Part shown: piece after piece, positions 12,156 through 23,299 of the stretch
Layout of the letters: every line of letters begins with the position of its first letter
Position numbering within the stretch: position 1 is the stretch's first letter
Assembly (NCBI GenBank): GCA_039619475.1
Contig: CM077116.1
Span: 278,953,258 to 279,017,257, forward strand
Source: Icerya purchasi
Lineage: Eukaryota; Arthropoda; Insecta; Hemiptera; Monophlebidae
DNA length: 64,000 bases
Direction of reading: 5' to 3'
The notes under the pieces: model-generated
Told to the model about the DNA's origin: nothing
The model's database searches: none
What the model saw: the letters and a program-made list of their open reading frames with translations, nothing else
Translations under genes and position numbers: made by a program

Positions 12156-12273
12156 TCTTAATTTTTCATGTTGTTGGGTTAAGGCCGCTGGCGCGCCCAG
12201 GGTAGGAAAAAACAACAACTAATTCCTCTATTTATTTATTTATTTTTTGTGCATATTAAACATATTATTTTTC

Positions 12274-12279
<6 letters not shown>

Positions 12280-12333
<54 letters not shown>

Positions 12334-12334
12334 A
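12280..12334. repeat. (TA)n microsatellite
   Basis: A near-pure alternating TA tract of about 55 bp. Confidence 0.9.
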
Positions 12335-13979
12335 GAGTAAAGTGGAGTAGGGGGAAGAAAGAAAAAAAAGAAAAAAAAGAAAAAAAGCGTGTATTAATTA
12401 ATATTTACGATTCAGGAAGAAATTAAGATAAATTCAGGCGAACTAAAATGCGGAAAAATCGATCTTGCCGATTTTTCTGATAACAATATAATCGCAATGC
12501 TGATGAAAATAACGAGATAATGTAACTCTTTCTGCCATTCGGGAAACAGTTTTTGTGATTTTATAAATGACTTGTTGAGAAACTTGATTGATTTTTTTGT
12601 TACAGTTTCTTGCGTAGTTAATTTTTCATAATATTTTAATTCATCAAAGTAAAACCACTCAAACCCAGAATGGGTCTAAGAAAATTGAATAAGAAAAGGT
12701 TTGAGGAAATGGCTCTACGCTAGGCCGAAGGAAATTTACGTTTTACACTTTTTCCTCTACCGTTATCTTCTTAGTAAAATTTTTTTTCAGGGATTACTTT
12801 ATTTTTATTATGAAAACCGGATTTTTAATTGGATGTAGTTCGCGTACCGTTTTTTTTCTTTTTTGGCTTGGTTTTTGGTATTTACCATCGGAATTTTTCA
12901 CTTTCCTCTCCTTTTTCTTAAATATATATTTACGTTTGAATAATTTATTTGGATCTTCCTGAAAACAGTACCAACGTTATAGTCACCATATTTTAAAGTA
13001 CACCATACACCCGCACTAAAAGCGTCCAGATTTTTTTAAAAATCCTCTAAATTTTAACGGCAAGAAAAGGTTTCATCCTGTTTTTGACATTGTAAATTAC
13101 AAAACCGTTGTAATTTAATTTTCCGCATTTATTAACATTTTTTTATTACCTTTTTAACTTTTCGACTTTTTTGTCATTTATATTTATCACTATTGCCCGT
13201 GTAATTACTGTCAAAGGCGATATTTTTTTAATTTTCGAAGTATCGAACTGTTTGTGTTGAACTTTTTCGTTCCGTATGTCGTGGTGGAAAACTTTGAAGG
13301 AACTGCTTCCAAATTCAACAGAATTAGCGTGGTTCTACAGAAAATTAATTATAGGAATCTCTTTTTCTGTTCATATACTCCCCATAGATGCGAGATAACC
13401 CGGGAAAAAAAGTCGCTATTTATGTAGTAATATTACCCTGAAATGTTAAGATAATAATGTAATAGAGTGAGATGGAAGGTAGGCGGAATATTTTTTTAGG
13501 AAGAGTAAAATAAATATAATAATTAGGAAGAAAAATTGACCGGTAAGAGAAAGGTACGTGTAAGGTGCTGTTGCCAGCGTTAATATTGCGCAGTATCCGA
13601 ATAACTTAGACAAACAAAAAGAAGTGCTTTTACAATTAGGAAATGAACTTTTTAGCTTTTAGATAAATTATTACAAGAAGAGAGACAACAAAAAAAACGT
13701 GGAAAGAGTTAATAACTCTGCTGCTAGAAACTACTTGTCCTACGTATTAGCGCGAAACATTTAAAAATAATCATGAGTACGTGCCGTTTTGGTCCGACAC
13801 AGCACAAACATATTCTCGATATAGAATGCTGGTAATGGAGATATGTAAAATATTGACGAATTAAAAAGTCGCTGAGAGATGGAGCAATAAGATAATGAAG
13901 AACAGTAGGAAAACATAGAGAGGAGAGGAAAGGCGTGCAATGAAGTAACAGTAAACACTTTTATATTAATCAAATAGTA
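12335..13979. other. AT-rich intergenic sequence
   Basis: No coding domain or RNA gene recognised on either strand. Confidence 0.4.
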
Positions 13980-15250
13980 GTGTAGTTTGATATAATTGAA
14001 AGAAGAGAACCTCCAAGATTGGAACGAGAGGAGAAGTTGAAGGAATTTAAAAGTTCTATAATATTATAAGTAAGATTATGTATAGAAGAAGTGGGAAGTG
14101 TAGGTGAGGAGTTTTTTAGGACCCATCCATTTAAAGGACTGGGAGATTGGTTGTGGGGAAGAGGAGGAAATTGAGGAACACAATTGGATAAGGTTTGTTT
14201 GGACGAGGTTTACGAAAGGTTGTGGGTTTAGGAGGGTGAAATGAGGAGTTCTTAGAGTTGATGAAGGGAAAGTGAGTGTGGCAGATCGGCCCGCATAGGA
14301 AAAGGCTAAGGAAACTAATGATTTTGATTTTTATAGTTTATCAAAAGCTATTACTTTTTAAATTTCTTTTTGACGAAACTATTTGGGACATAAATTATTA
14401 GTCGGAAAATACTGTCCTTTGCAATTGCGTCAAATGGGCGGAGCGGACAAATTGGGACATCTGGAAATAGAGTGTTTTTAGAAGATGTCCGAGTAAGTAA
14501 TGTTTGGAACACAGACGTAGAGATCTTACACTTGCATTGAAAAAGAAGACGACGGTATGTAGAGATGTGGTCGGGAAGGCGAGTATTTTCAAATTTAATT
14601 TCAACTGACTGTATGGTGGAGTTTTAATACCGTCTTTTGATTTATGAATACGTCGGACAAGGATGACAGGAACAGAGGACGAAATACACCATCGATGATA
14701 TCGTTATCGGAAAAGGATTAGGGAACCCCTGTGATGACTTTCTACCTAAATAATGTCTGGGGATGAACGGTTTAAGATTATTATCTGAGAAAAAGGGTTT
14801 TTGGTAGAGAAAGTTATTTGCTGAGAAGACCAACGGGAAAATATCGGGTAGGCGGTTTTTTGCTTGAGTTTTAATGCAGTCGAAAGTAATAGAGTATAAA
14901 AACGTTTAACAATAGATTTGGGGTATGGTAATTACCGATATTTTTACCAGTGGTTTCCAAGATGATTACGTAAGTGCCAGCGAGACATGAGGGAAATCAT
15001 TCAGAAGTATCCGAAATGGTAAGTTTTAGTTAGAAGAGATTTGGGTTTTATGGAAGTTTACGTTTTGTTGAGATAGTAGAGACACGTTGAGGTTGATTCG
15101 TAGGAACATGAGAGTGAGGTACAGGAGTTTGGACAAGAGTTCCGAGCGAAACGCATTATGCGGTTCACGGGTAATATATAGCAATCAGTACTAGTAATTT
15201 TACAGGTGATTTCGTTTTACCCTCAGTAGGCGAACGAGAGGAATCGTTGT
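13980..15250 (-). pseudogene. Decayed ORF1 (gag-like) remnant
   Basis: The plus strand is strongly GA-rich, as seen where CT-rich retroelement ORFs lie on the minus strand. Near 14670-14590 the minus strand gives VRRIHKSKDGIKTPP and, after one frameshift, VEIKFENTRLPDHISTYRR. This parallels VRRIYRSSEGIKIPTR and FIEIKFHKSVLPEFISIY in the gag of the 36-40 kb element. At about 14510-14400 a degenerate knuckle (CSKHYLLGHLLKTL) keeps the CCHC spacing but has lost two of its four ligands. Downstream is a Ser/Pro/Thr-rich tail. Many stops. ORF2 is not found next to it. Confidence 0.5.
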
Positions 15251-16355
15251 AGAATAAGATCACTGGGCTCAAAAAAGCTTAATTATGGCAAGAGAAAAAG
15301 AAAAGTATAAAGGAAGATTAAAACTAAATTAAACTAAGCGATAAATAATATGAATACTAATTTTTTCGGTAGAAAATAAATATAACGACGTTAGCGGTAA
15401 AATTAAAATATGCAAAAGAGACGCTTATAATATCAGTAAAAGGAAGTAATGCGAGATAATAAACGGAACGAACTCACTGAATAGGACGCTGAAGTGGCAC
15501 GACACTACAATTCGATAACTTATTAAATTAAATTTTGTAAATTGAGAATATAGTTAAATTTCTCTCGAACCGGCTTACATTTAATTCTCGACGAGCCCTC
15601 GCCATTAAAAAAAAAAAAAAAAAAAAAAAGGAAAAAGTACTTGTTATATTATAATTAATAAGAAAAATTACCAAATGCGGATGGGTAAAGTAACTAGGCG
15701 TCGGAAGAGATGATGGTCAACGTGTTTAGGGGTTTGTAATAGGTGATGGTTCTAATTTAATGAGGGGATTTTAGAATGTGAGACCGCTATTGCTTTTGAT
15801 CGATATTTCGGTAAATTGAAATTTTTGTAGTAAAATTAGCCCGAGAATTGGAAGAAATTTTAAAATCGCGGTTAGATAAGCGAGTATGCACTAGTCGAAA
15901 ATAGTGGATGACGTGTTGTAGTTGCATATTCGCCGGAGCTGTTTTATTACATACGCAGACGTATTCGCGTCGGTCAGTCTTGTTAAAAATATGCCAAGTG
16001 AAACGGCGCGTTATTAATGTTCAGAAATTTTGTTTTGAAACTTTTTTTCCGCCGACTGAGTTTACGGTAAAAACTTTATCTGTACTGTTAAATTAACCGA
16101 CGCGATTAACTTCAGCCGGAGTTATTTAATCATCGAAAACAAAAAAAAAAAAAAAAACCCGGCAAAATACGACAAAAAAAAAAGGTATTTGAAGACCTTA
16201 CAACTGAATTTCGGTTAATTATAACAGCTTATACGGCCAAATTAAGACAGAGTCTGCAAAATGTCGCCTCAAGAATGCCATAGTTAGTGCTTTTGCAAGA
16301 CGTAATGATGACGAAAAAGTTTTGTGCTCGTAAAATCAATCGATAAAACTACATC
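15251..16355. other. AT-rich intergenic sequence with poly(A) at 15608
   Basis: A 20-plus A tract lies at about 15608-15629. Nothing else recognised. Confidence 0.4.
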
Positions 16356-16358
16356 TAT

Positions 16359-16530
16359 ACCGTAGTGTAGCTGATTAGCTAATTGTGATTGGTGCGGGTA
16401 GAACCGGGTTCGATTCCCGCTGTCGCACACTGACACTTCCAAAAATAATTTCACTTGCGCACTGGGCTAATGTACGCAGTTGACGCGCTGAAAAGTAAAA
16501 TAAGAAAAAAAGGAAAAAAAAAATTTTAAT
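16359..16530 (+). mobile_element. tRNA-like SINE head with A-rich tail
   Basis: GGGTTCGATTCCCGC near 16407-16421 is a strong B-box/T-arm, with ACCGGG-type pairing around it. An A-box-like TAGCTGATTAGCTAATTG lies about 45 bp upstream. There is no convincing 7-bp acceptor stem. The sequence runs on for 100 bases into an A-rich end, which fits a SINE better than a working tRNA gene. Confidence 0.5.
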
Positions 16531-16794
16531 TAAACGAGAAAACGAGCTTGTCTCTGACTAACCAAATAGCAACATTTGCGTCATACATACTATAGTGTCA
16601 TCGGTTTTCTAGTTTTCAAACAAATTTAATAATCATTCGATATTTACGATATTGACATGATTTTAAACAGAAAAGCTGTATCATTTTTGAAAAGATCTTT
16701 CGACATGAATATGTTTTATGGCTGCCGGTCATTCTAAAAATTTGTCCGTCCTACGAAATGTCACACGAAGTGTCCCACGGAATTTTAACATAAA

Positions 16795-17049
16795 TTGTTA
16801 CCATGGAAACGTAAAAAAAAGTTATTACTTATACATATATCGGATGATCCACTGTATTCGTTGCCGTTCGTATCAGGAATTCGCAAAAGATGGATGGGCC
16901 TCGAAGTGGATGTGTCAAACGCGTTTCGCACGGCGTTCGCAAATGTTCACATCGTTTTCGTTGACGAGTGCAGTATGGTCGGATCCGTTCTCCTCGGGCA
17001 GATAAATTCTCGACTTCAACTCATACTCGTTGTTGTCCATATGATATAA
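16795..17049 (+). pseudogene. Helitron/Pif1-type helicase fragment
   Basis: A short open frame closing at 17049 contains FANVHIVFVDECSMVGS and then LLGQINSRLQLI. This fits the Walker B region of Pif1-family helicases, whose usual form is a hydrophobic run, DE, then (V/I)SMVG and later a RLQ/RLR helix. The upstream part (PLYSLPFVSGIRKRWMG) also fits. Walker A and all later motifs are missing, so this is a scrap of about 85 residues. Such fragments usually come from Helitron transposons; no Rep part or Helitron end was seen. A cellular pif1 pseudogene is the alternative. Confidence 0.5.
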
Positions 17050-17195
17050 AGCTAACCTAATGACGGTTCAAAAAAAATAACCTAGACAGTTCCTATTTCC
17101 AGTGAAAGAATAAAGGAAAGGCGGAGCATAAGATATATTCATGTATGTATGAAGCGTAGACACTCGTTAAATTTTTTTTAGTTGATTTTTGCGTT

Positions 17196-18497
17196 TTTTT
17201 TTCCCCCACTGTACCGGTAAACCCACAAACAGTGCTCGTGACCTCGACCATATGCTGATTACGTACACCCTAGGAATATAACGTAATTCCCAGGCATTAA
17301 CCCAACCCTCCAGTGAGGGACTAGGTCCGAGTTATTAATTCTTTTTACAGACTGCCAAGATCACCATGGCTACCGATACAGTAAAGTATGGCCCATAGAA
17401 CGCTACAAAATCTATTAGTGATCATCATAGCATATTATTGTCCAAGCATGATTATTACAATATATAATATTAAGTGTATCTAGTTAACACGATGTCCAGC
17501 AGAGCATGGCCCGTGTAACCTTGTGAATTACCATAAAGGGTGAAAATTTGTACTGGCTCGAGTACCATGGCAGCCGTACGGTTCAGTATGGCCCATAGAC
17601 TCCTACTGGTATTATTTGCGCATTTAATAAATGCATTATGCTTTATCAGGGAATATCTAATTTAAGTTATCGGAAGAGCGTCACGGCACCATTTCCGACG
17701 TTTTAACCTCCGTCTAGGGTTACCCGACAGTGTTCTAATATACATTTTGTTGATATATGGGTTGGTATTTTTACATAATTTTTCGAAGAACTTTTTATAT
17801 TGCCTGATGTGAACCTCTTGGATAAACGGGATCTTTAAATCATTATGAAGAGTTGCGTTGGAGACGTATTTAGGCGCTGATGTGATAGTGCGCAGGATAA
17901 TCGACTGCTTCCTTTGGATACGTGTTAGGTTACTTCTGCATGTATTCCCATACAGTTCCAAGCCGTATTTCCAAATGGGTGCGATGATGGTAAGATATAT
18001 AGATCTTTTTAAGGTAAGACTTAGGTTAGACTTCTTCCCTAGCACGGGGTACAACTGTCTAGCACGAGCAGCCACTTTTTGACAAGTCTGCGCAACATGC
18101 ACCCGCCAGGTGAGTCTCCGATCCAGGTACATCCCCAAATACCTCACAGAGTCCGATTGTTGGATCTCAACGTTATTTATTTTAACTCTGGGGCACGCCG
18201 TAAATCTGTTGGTGAAGGAGACATGTTGACACTTTCGTTCATTGAACCTAATTCTCCAGTTGTCCGCCCATATCTGGATCCTATTCATATGTTGCTGAAC
18301 TGCTAAGCTTGCATAAATGGGATTGGTATCAGAAGCAAGTATGGCTATGTCATCTGCAAAGGATGCCAAGATAGTCTGATTTGAGACAGGTAGATCAGCG
18401 ATATAAATTGAGTATAACACTGGTCCAAGGAGGCTACCCTGCGGAACCGAGGCCAGAATTTTCCTCACATCGGATTTGGTGCTATTAATTTTTACGA
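17196..18497 (-). mobile_element. Young 5'-truncated Jockey-clade retrotransposon
   Basis: The element has flanking duplications TGATTTTTGCGTT (17183-17195) and TGAATTTTGCGTT (18498-18510), which match at 12 of 13 bases. Poly(A) is read as T at 17196-17202 and is followed by C5. The coding frame is open from the 5' truncation point to its stop at 17662. A 3' UTR of about 450 bp contains two related 40-bp blocks about 201 bp apart (17363-17402 and 17564-17603, sharing AGTATGGCCCATAGA). The unbroken frame and near-perfect duplication suggest a recent insertion. Confidence 0.85.
17662..18497 (-). CDS. Jockey reverse transcriptase, C-terminal half
   Basis: An uninterrupted frame runs from the element edge to the stop. 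The 268 residues counted from an internal GTG at 18468 give the domain positions, but there is no true start because the element is 5'-truncated. Motif B is SVPQGSLLGPVLYSIYIADL (residues 7-26), and the catalytic box is FADD (about residues 37-40). Then come VRYLGMYLDRRLTWRVHV (RT motif E/thumb), IAPIWKYGLELYGNTCRSN (about 163-181), and a basic C-terminus. It lacks the endonuclease and RT fingers, so it cannot act alone. There is no RNase H, as expected for Jockey. Confidence 0.85.
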
Positions 18498-18654
18498 TGA
18501 ATTTTGCGTTGCGCTTTTCAATAAACTAAAGTTAGAAAATTATTGTTTTAAATGTAGTAATAAGTTTATTTCGTATATGGATTAAAATAACAAAAATGAC
18601 ATATATTGCTCCTACCAGACAGTCGATAGAATGCTTAGATTTCATTTATTACAC

Positions 18655-20620
18655 GGGGCAACAACATTTTTTTTTTTGGGTGCCGGAAAACTTAGAACTG
18701 ATTTTGGATATACTTGATGAGCTGAATTCAAAAATACCTAGCTTTTTTTTGTGGCAGCTCTAGTTTTCGAGATACAGGTTAATTAATTTTCATTTTTATA
18801 AAAGGCACAAATAATGAAATAATGGTACCTTTACAGGTCTAAACGGAAACGTAGTACCTAAAACTAGATTATATTAGACAATAAAAATTTCCGATAACCG
18901 TACAACTTGGACCTTTTATACTTGCCTAACCCCCACTCTTTTATACCCGCCGATATATATTACCTGGAATCTGCCACTGCTGTATCCGGTTCAGTTTACA
19001 ATTAAGTTTGCGTAATTGCAATCGTGCTTTCATATGTGTGGCGAATACACTTAAAAAAAAAACGCAGAAAACCTATTTCTGCCTTTGTGAAACGGTGTTA
19101 TCTTGCTTATTTCGGCGTTTACATGTAAAACCAAAATCAATCGAACAGTGACCGATGAAGGTGGTAATGTGCGATCAGACAGCGGTAGTGATTTTGAAGC
19201 AGACACAGGCAAGTCTCAACGCTTCAATCAACAAGAACTGAACTTTTAAAATAGTTTTCAGAACTACTCGCCTTTAGATAAAAAGAAAAGAATCTGTTTA
19301 AACCGGATACTAACATTACATTTTATCGTAAAAGGGAAACAGAATCTGCTGCTGCCCTTTTTCTCCTAAAGAAAAAGTACCTGGTATTCTGTAATGATAT
19401 AAAAAGACTCTTAGATGCAATGGGTTTATACATATCGGACGAATGGCGTCTTTTTATTGATGGCTCAAAACGTAGTTTAAAATGTGTTCTTTTGAACAAC
19501 CGTAACAAATATGGCACAATACCTATTGGTCATTCTAACATTTTGAAAGAGGAATACGAAAGAATATCACTAGTCCTGAAAAAAATTAAGTATGAAGAAC
19601 ATCAGTGGGTGATTTACGTCGATTTAAAAATGGCAAAAACTTCCTCCTTGGACAGCAAAGTGGAAACACGAAATATCCTTGTTTTTTATGTCTTTAAGAT
19701 AGCAGAGTTAAAGATCAGCATTGGGTTAGCAAAACTAAGAAATGTCATTAGTTCGAGGAAAACAAAACGTAATCAATGAACCTTTAGTTTCAAGCGAGAA
19801 AATTATATTTCCACCTTTGGGCATATCAAGTTGGGATTTTTGAAGCAATTTGTGAAGGCGTTAAATGGACGTTGCTTCGGATACTTAATACGTAATTTCC
19901 CGGGATTAGTATGGCAATACTGAAAGCAGGCATATTTTATGGTCCTCAGATAAGACAGCTTATAAAAGATGCACAATTTACCGCAACAATCAGCGAGATG
20001 GAATGCTTGATGTTCATTTGTTGAAGATGCACAAAATTTTCTTGACAATCATAAAGCAGAAAATTACACAAAATTAGTAGAAACTATGTTTTCTAATATT
20101 ACCGATTGTACTATGAGCATGAAACTTTACTACCTCCACAACCACTTAGATCGATTCCCACAAAACCTAGGTGATTATAGTGAAGAACAGGGAGAAAAAT
20201 TTCATCAAGACATTAGAACGATGGAAGAAGTATATCAAGAAAAACGGGATACCCATATGCTGGCTGACTACTGTTGTAGTCTGCAGCGAAAATGTAATAT
20301 ATTAAACTCTATGCTAAAATGTCGTATTAAAAGAAAATTTTTCAGTGGTAAGTCACGAATGTTATATTTATCTACTTTGTGAAATAAATTCCCCTCACTA
20401 TTCGTTGCTTTTAATGAAAAGCCTTGTAGTAAATACTAATATTCATAACGTGAAATGTATATGAGTTAACAAAAAAAGATTTTGTTCTAAAAGAAGTCAA
20501 TGTAACGTATTTCAAAAACTAGATCTGATAGACTAAATCTAACAGTTGTTTTCGACTCTAGAGCCAAAAATTACTTAGAAACAGTTCAAAAATAGCGGTC
20601 ACCAAAATGTGTGTTGCGCT
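18655..20620 (+). mobile_element. DNA-element-like repeat encoding an uncharacterised arthropod protein (copy 1)
   Basis: Ends are related in inverted orientation: GGGCAACAACATTTT at the left and, reverse-complemented, GCGCAACACACATTTT at the right. A matching subterminal motif CTAGTTTTYGARATAC lies about 100 bp in from each end (18760 and 20522). Inside is a decayed gene on the plus strand. It has a remnant of an N-terminal zinc-binding region (CGEYT), DEWRLFIDGSKRSLKCVLL, HQWVIYVDLKM, a FPPL block at about 19810, GPQIRQLIKDA in broken frames, and MSMKLYYLHNHLDRFPQNLG...GEKFHQDI, then MLADYC. I recognise this block order from a recurrent uncharacterised protein family in arthropod genomes. 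Several hundred bases present in copy 2 are deleted here. Confidence 0.7.
19345..20380 (+). pseudogene. Uncharacterised zinc-finger/LHxHLDxF protein, broken gene
   Basis: Two main open pieces (19420-19779 and 20086-20382) plus decayed frame between them carry consecutive parts of one protein. The first spans the ISDEWRLFIDGS region to HQWVIYVDLKM; the second spans YLHNHLDRFPQNLG, FHQDIRTMEE and LADYCCSLQRK. The first piece stays open after that but goes out of register through the expected CFLC-type block near 19690. Stops and frameshifts separate the pieces. The protein's biochemical role is unknown to me. Location inside a repeat with inverted ends suggests a transposase-like role, but I cannot identify a DDE triad. 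Confidence 0.6.
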
Positions 20621-20829
20621 GCGATATCATTTAGAGAAAATGTGGATTAGGCGTAAAACTTATATTTACATGAAAAAAGTCTAGAGTTGGTTTTCGTTAG
20701 TAGCTGTCAAGGTGGTTTGTAAACTTTACCTGCAGCCCGCCGTTATAAATTAAATTGTTTAGATGTCATAGTTTATTTAGAATTGTACAGGATTCAGTTT
20801 GGTTTAAAAATAAATAAAAAGAAAAATAT

Positions 20830-21520
20830 TTCCGTTTATTAAAAAAAATTTTTATTTTTATTTTAAATAATTTGAGGGTTCCACAAGGCAATTGTGCCCG
20901 TCTGCGGATTCCCAACATAATTATATCGTTTATTCATAAATACACATCTTAAAGCTAATAAATCATATTAATCTTAATTACTTAATTACACTTAACTTCT
21001 ATTTTCACTGAACTACGTCTAATTTCTTAAACGCAAGTACATTCATACTCACGACACATCCGTATGCCAAAACGTATAGAGATATAAGAATGCGCCGGTA
21101 CCTAAGAACCGAAAAGGCTTTTTTTCTTTTTTATTAGATCATTTATATTTACTCCCTTTCCTCTTCAGTCCCTAGTCTTATCACTGTTTCTTTCTTCTTT
21201 GATTAACGTGCCGTGTCACGGATAAGATAGGAGTTAGATGGAGTGGAATAGGTTAGTGATGTCGAGGAAACGTAGGAGGCGTTCAATTTTTTTGAAACGA
21301 TCAGACAGGATTTCGGAAAGATTAGATGGCTGGAGAATTTGCGTTCGGTATGAATTATAGGTGGGGCAGTTGACGAGTAAATGTTGGATTGTGACGGGAG
21401 AATTGCAAACACAGTGGGATAAGTTGTCTAGATAGGAGGTGGCTATGAATGATTTTGGAGTGCCCTAGGTCGAGTCTTGTGATGACCATTTTAATTTCTT
21501 CGATGGGAGATCTACTCTTT
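20830..21520 (-). mobile_element. Family B retrotransposon, C-terminus and 3' UTR
   Basis: On the minus strand, near 21490-21380, is RLDLGHSKIIHSHLLSRQ followed by a decayed CxxC finger. In the next frame comes NSPVTIQHLLVNCPTYNSYR, the usual TxxHLLxxCP end of I/R1-type ORF2. Then LLRFLDITNLFHSI and a stop near 21236. The 3' UTR (about 21235-20860) ends in a conserved module (ATAATTATGTTGGGAATCC on the minus strand) and an A-rich tail. The same module is at 2.05 kb (plus strand) and, less well, 22.86 kb. No RT or RNase H is left. Confidence 0.65.
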
Positions 21521-21957
21521 TCTCATTCTTTCAAGCTATCAACCAAATTTTTATTTTGTTCTTCCGTATGTTCAAATTGTATTCGCCTCTAACTTCCTTT
21601 GGTATGTATATGACTCAAAACTTTCAACATTGTCAATTTTATTTTTAATCGCTTTAGGCCTTATAAAACATAATCTGTCATAGTCTGTTCCTAGTTCCAT
21701 AAATCTTTTCCCTTGTCGGTAATCTTCCTTTTTCTGTTTTATACCTTAATAGCTTATTGCCATAAAAAAAAACATTTTCGGAGACATTTCTTTATTATTA
21801 TCCTCCCAAGTAGTATTCGTTATCAGATTCGTACTATATGCACATATAATGTTTAAATAATGAAACACGAAATTAATAAAAAATTAATAAAATTTTATCA
21901 TCGAAACTATTTAGAAAAACTAGATAGCCTTTTCTATTTATCCTATAAATATCTACA
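21521..21957. other. AT-rich stretch without recognisable features
   Basis: Nothing supported here. Confidence 0.4.
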
Positions 21958-22242
21958 TTGTAGGCAGATCGGTAGCCTAGTGGTTAAGGTGCGCTTGACT
22001 GCTACACCAAAAGTTTCACAGGTTATCGAGACTTGTCTCGTTCCGGATCCAAGCCGCTCCCGGATGATATCCAATCTCAAATTGAATATTAGTTATAGCA
22101 GAGAAATCTGGGACGGTAAAGGCGGCCGAGAGTAGGGAACTGGCCCTCCTACTCTCATTAATGCCATCGGGCTTAGTACCCCATTATGGAAAACTTAACT
22201 TCACAGTCAACGATACCTTATCGAGGGACTTGCTTTACTTTC
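21958..22242 (+). mobile_element. tRNA-derived SINE, second family
   Basis: It starts with a tRNA-like head: A box TAGCCTAGTGGTTAAG at about 21974 and a degenerate B box GGTTATCGAGAC at about 22021. The body holds a GC-rich hairpin-like segment with GAGAGTAGG and CCTACTCTC. The 3' part (TTAACTTCACAG, then GGGACTTGCTTTACTTTC) recurs reverse-complemented at 32603-32690. ATCTACA is present on both sides (21951-21957 and 22243-22249), a plausible short target duplication. Confidence 0.65.
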
Positions 22243-22829
22243 ATCTACAAGATGTGTATAGTTTTTGAAACAGCTTTCACGCTAAACTGTAGGCAGATGA
22301 TACGGTTTGGCAGTGCGAATTCAGCAGAGTCGGCAGATCTAATTTTGAAAAGGAGGTAGTAAAGGAATTCTTAGTAACCTAGTAAGTCAAATTGTTTCGA
22401 GTCCCCCTGCTGTTCCTATGCAAGTGGTTGACTGTATAAATACATCACGGACAGTCAAATTAAAAAAGTTGGTGTATAATCGATAACAACTTCAAATATT
22501 AAGACCAAATTGGCCAAAGTTTTTTGATTGTATTTTTCGTTTTAAAGCTTTTTCACTCGGCCGATCAATCGATTTTTTCTCTCGCGTCACTTCCGTCACA
22601 AGCGTTCCAACGATTTTTGCCTAGAGTCATGTTTTTTTTTTTTTTTTTTTTTTTGAATGCTCTTATCTTTTCTCCGGTCTCTTTTGTTCTCCGAGGTGTT
22701 GCTTACGTTTTGTCATTCGTATTTTTTGCTCTTCTTTATTTTCATTTTCCCTCGCGCTGAATTATAATCTGTTGCGTTTGGTTTAATCTCTACCTGTTGC
22801 TTTAAGCGTCCCAAAATGACATCGTTATT
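22243..22829. other. Non-coding stretch with 22-base poly(T)
   Basis: A T tract lies near 22630. The open frame across it is low-complexity. No feature supported. Confidence 0.4.
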
Positions 22830-23120
22830 ATTATTGTTATTTTCTTTTTTTATATATATAAAATAAGTTGTGGGTCTCACAGATTGTATGCCCGTTGTGT
22901 GAGTGCCCGACACTCTTATTAACGTTTATTCTAAGTATACAAAATTACACAACTATTCTCGTTTATCCTATACGTATCATAATATTAGTCAACTTAGGAT
23001 TACATAAATTATAACATAGTACACACATATAAATACGTACACACACCGTAAATACTCTCATCTGCATACCGATGATATACGAGGGCAGCTAAATATCTTC
23101 AAATACAAAGAAAAGAAAGA
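22830..23120 (-). mobile_element. Probable family B-like 3' UTR fragment
   Basis: After a T/A-rich start, AAATAAGTTGTGGGTCTCAC and the following GCCCG and CGTTTATTC blocks line up with the 3' UTR module at 20.87 kb, with more divergence. The upstream coding part is not recognisable. Confidence 0.4.
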
Positions 23121-23299
23121 AAATAAGGGGAAAAAACAAAAAAACCTGATCTTAAAAAAGCAAATGATTTATATACGTAATTAATAAAACATCGAATCAA
23201 AAAGTTTTAGACTCTAAACAGAAAGAATGTTAATGAAATCCAAACATTTCGTACATGTAATCAGAGTAGAGATATATCAACTTCTGCAATTAATCATCC

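Noticed and set aside
16375..16430. Functional tRNA gene
   Set aside because: Good B box but no 7-bp acceptor stem, and the sequence continues into an A-rich SINE-like tail.
17858..18306. Plus-strand frames opposite the Jockey ORF
   Set aside because: Shadows of the minus-strand RT; no domain of their own.
19803..20048. Minus-strand 81-codon frame, repeated at 53525-53770
   Set aside because: Antisense shadow of the DNA-element gene. Its conservation follows from the identical DNA.
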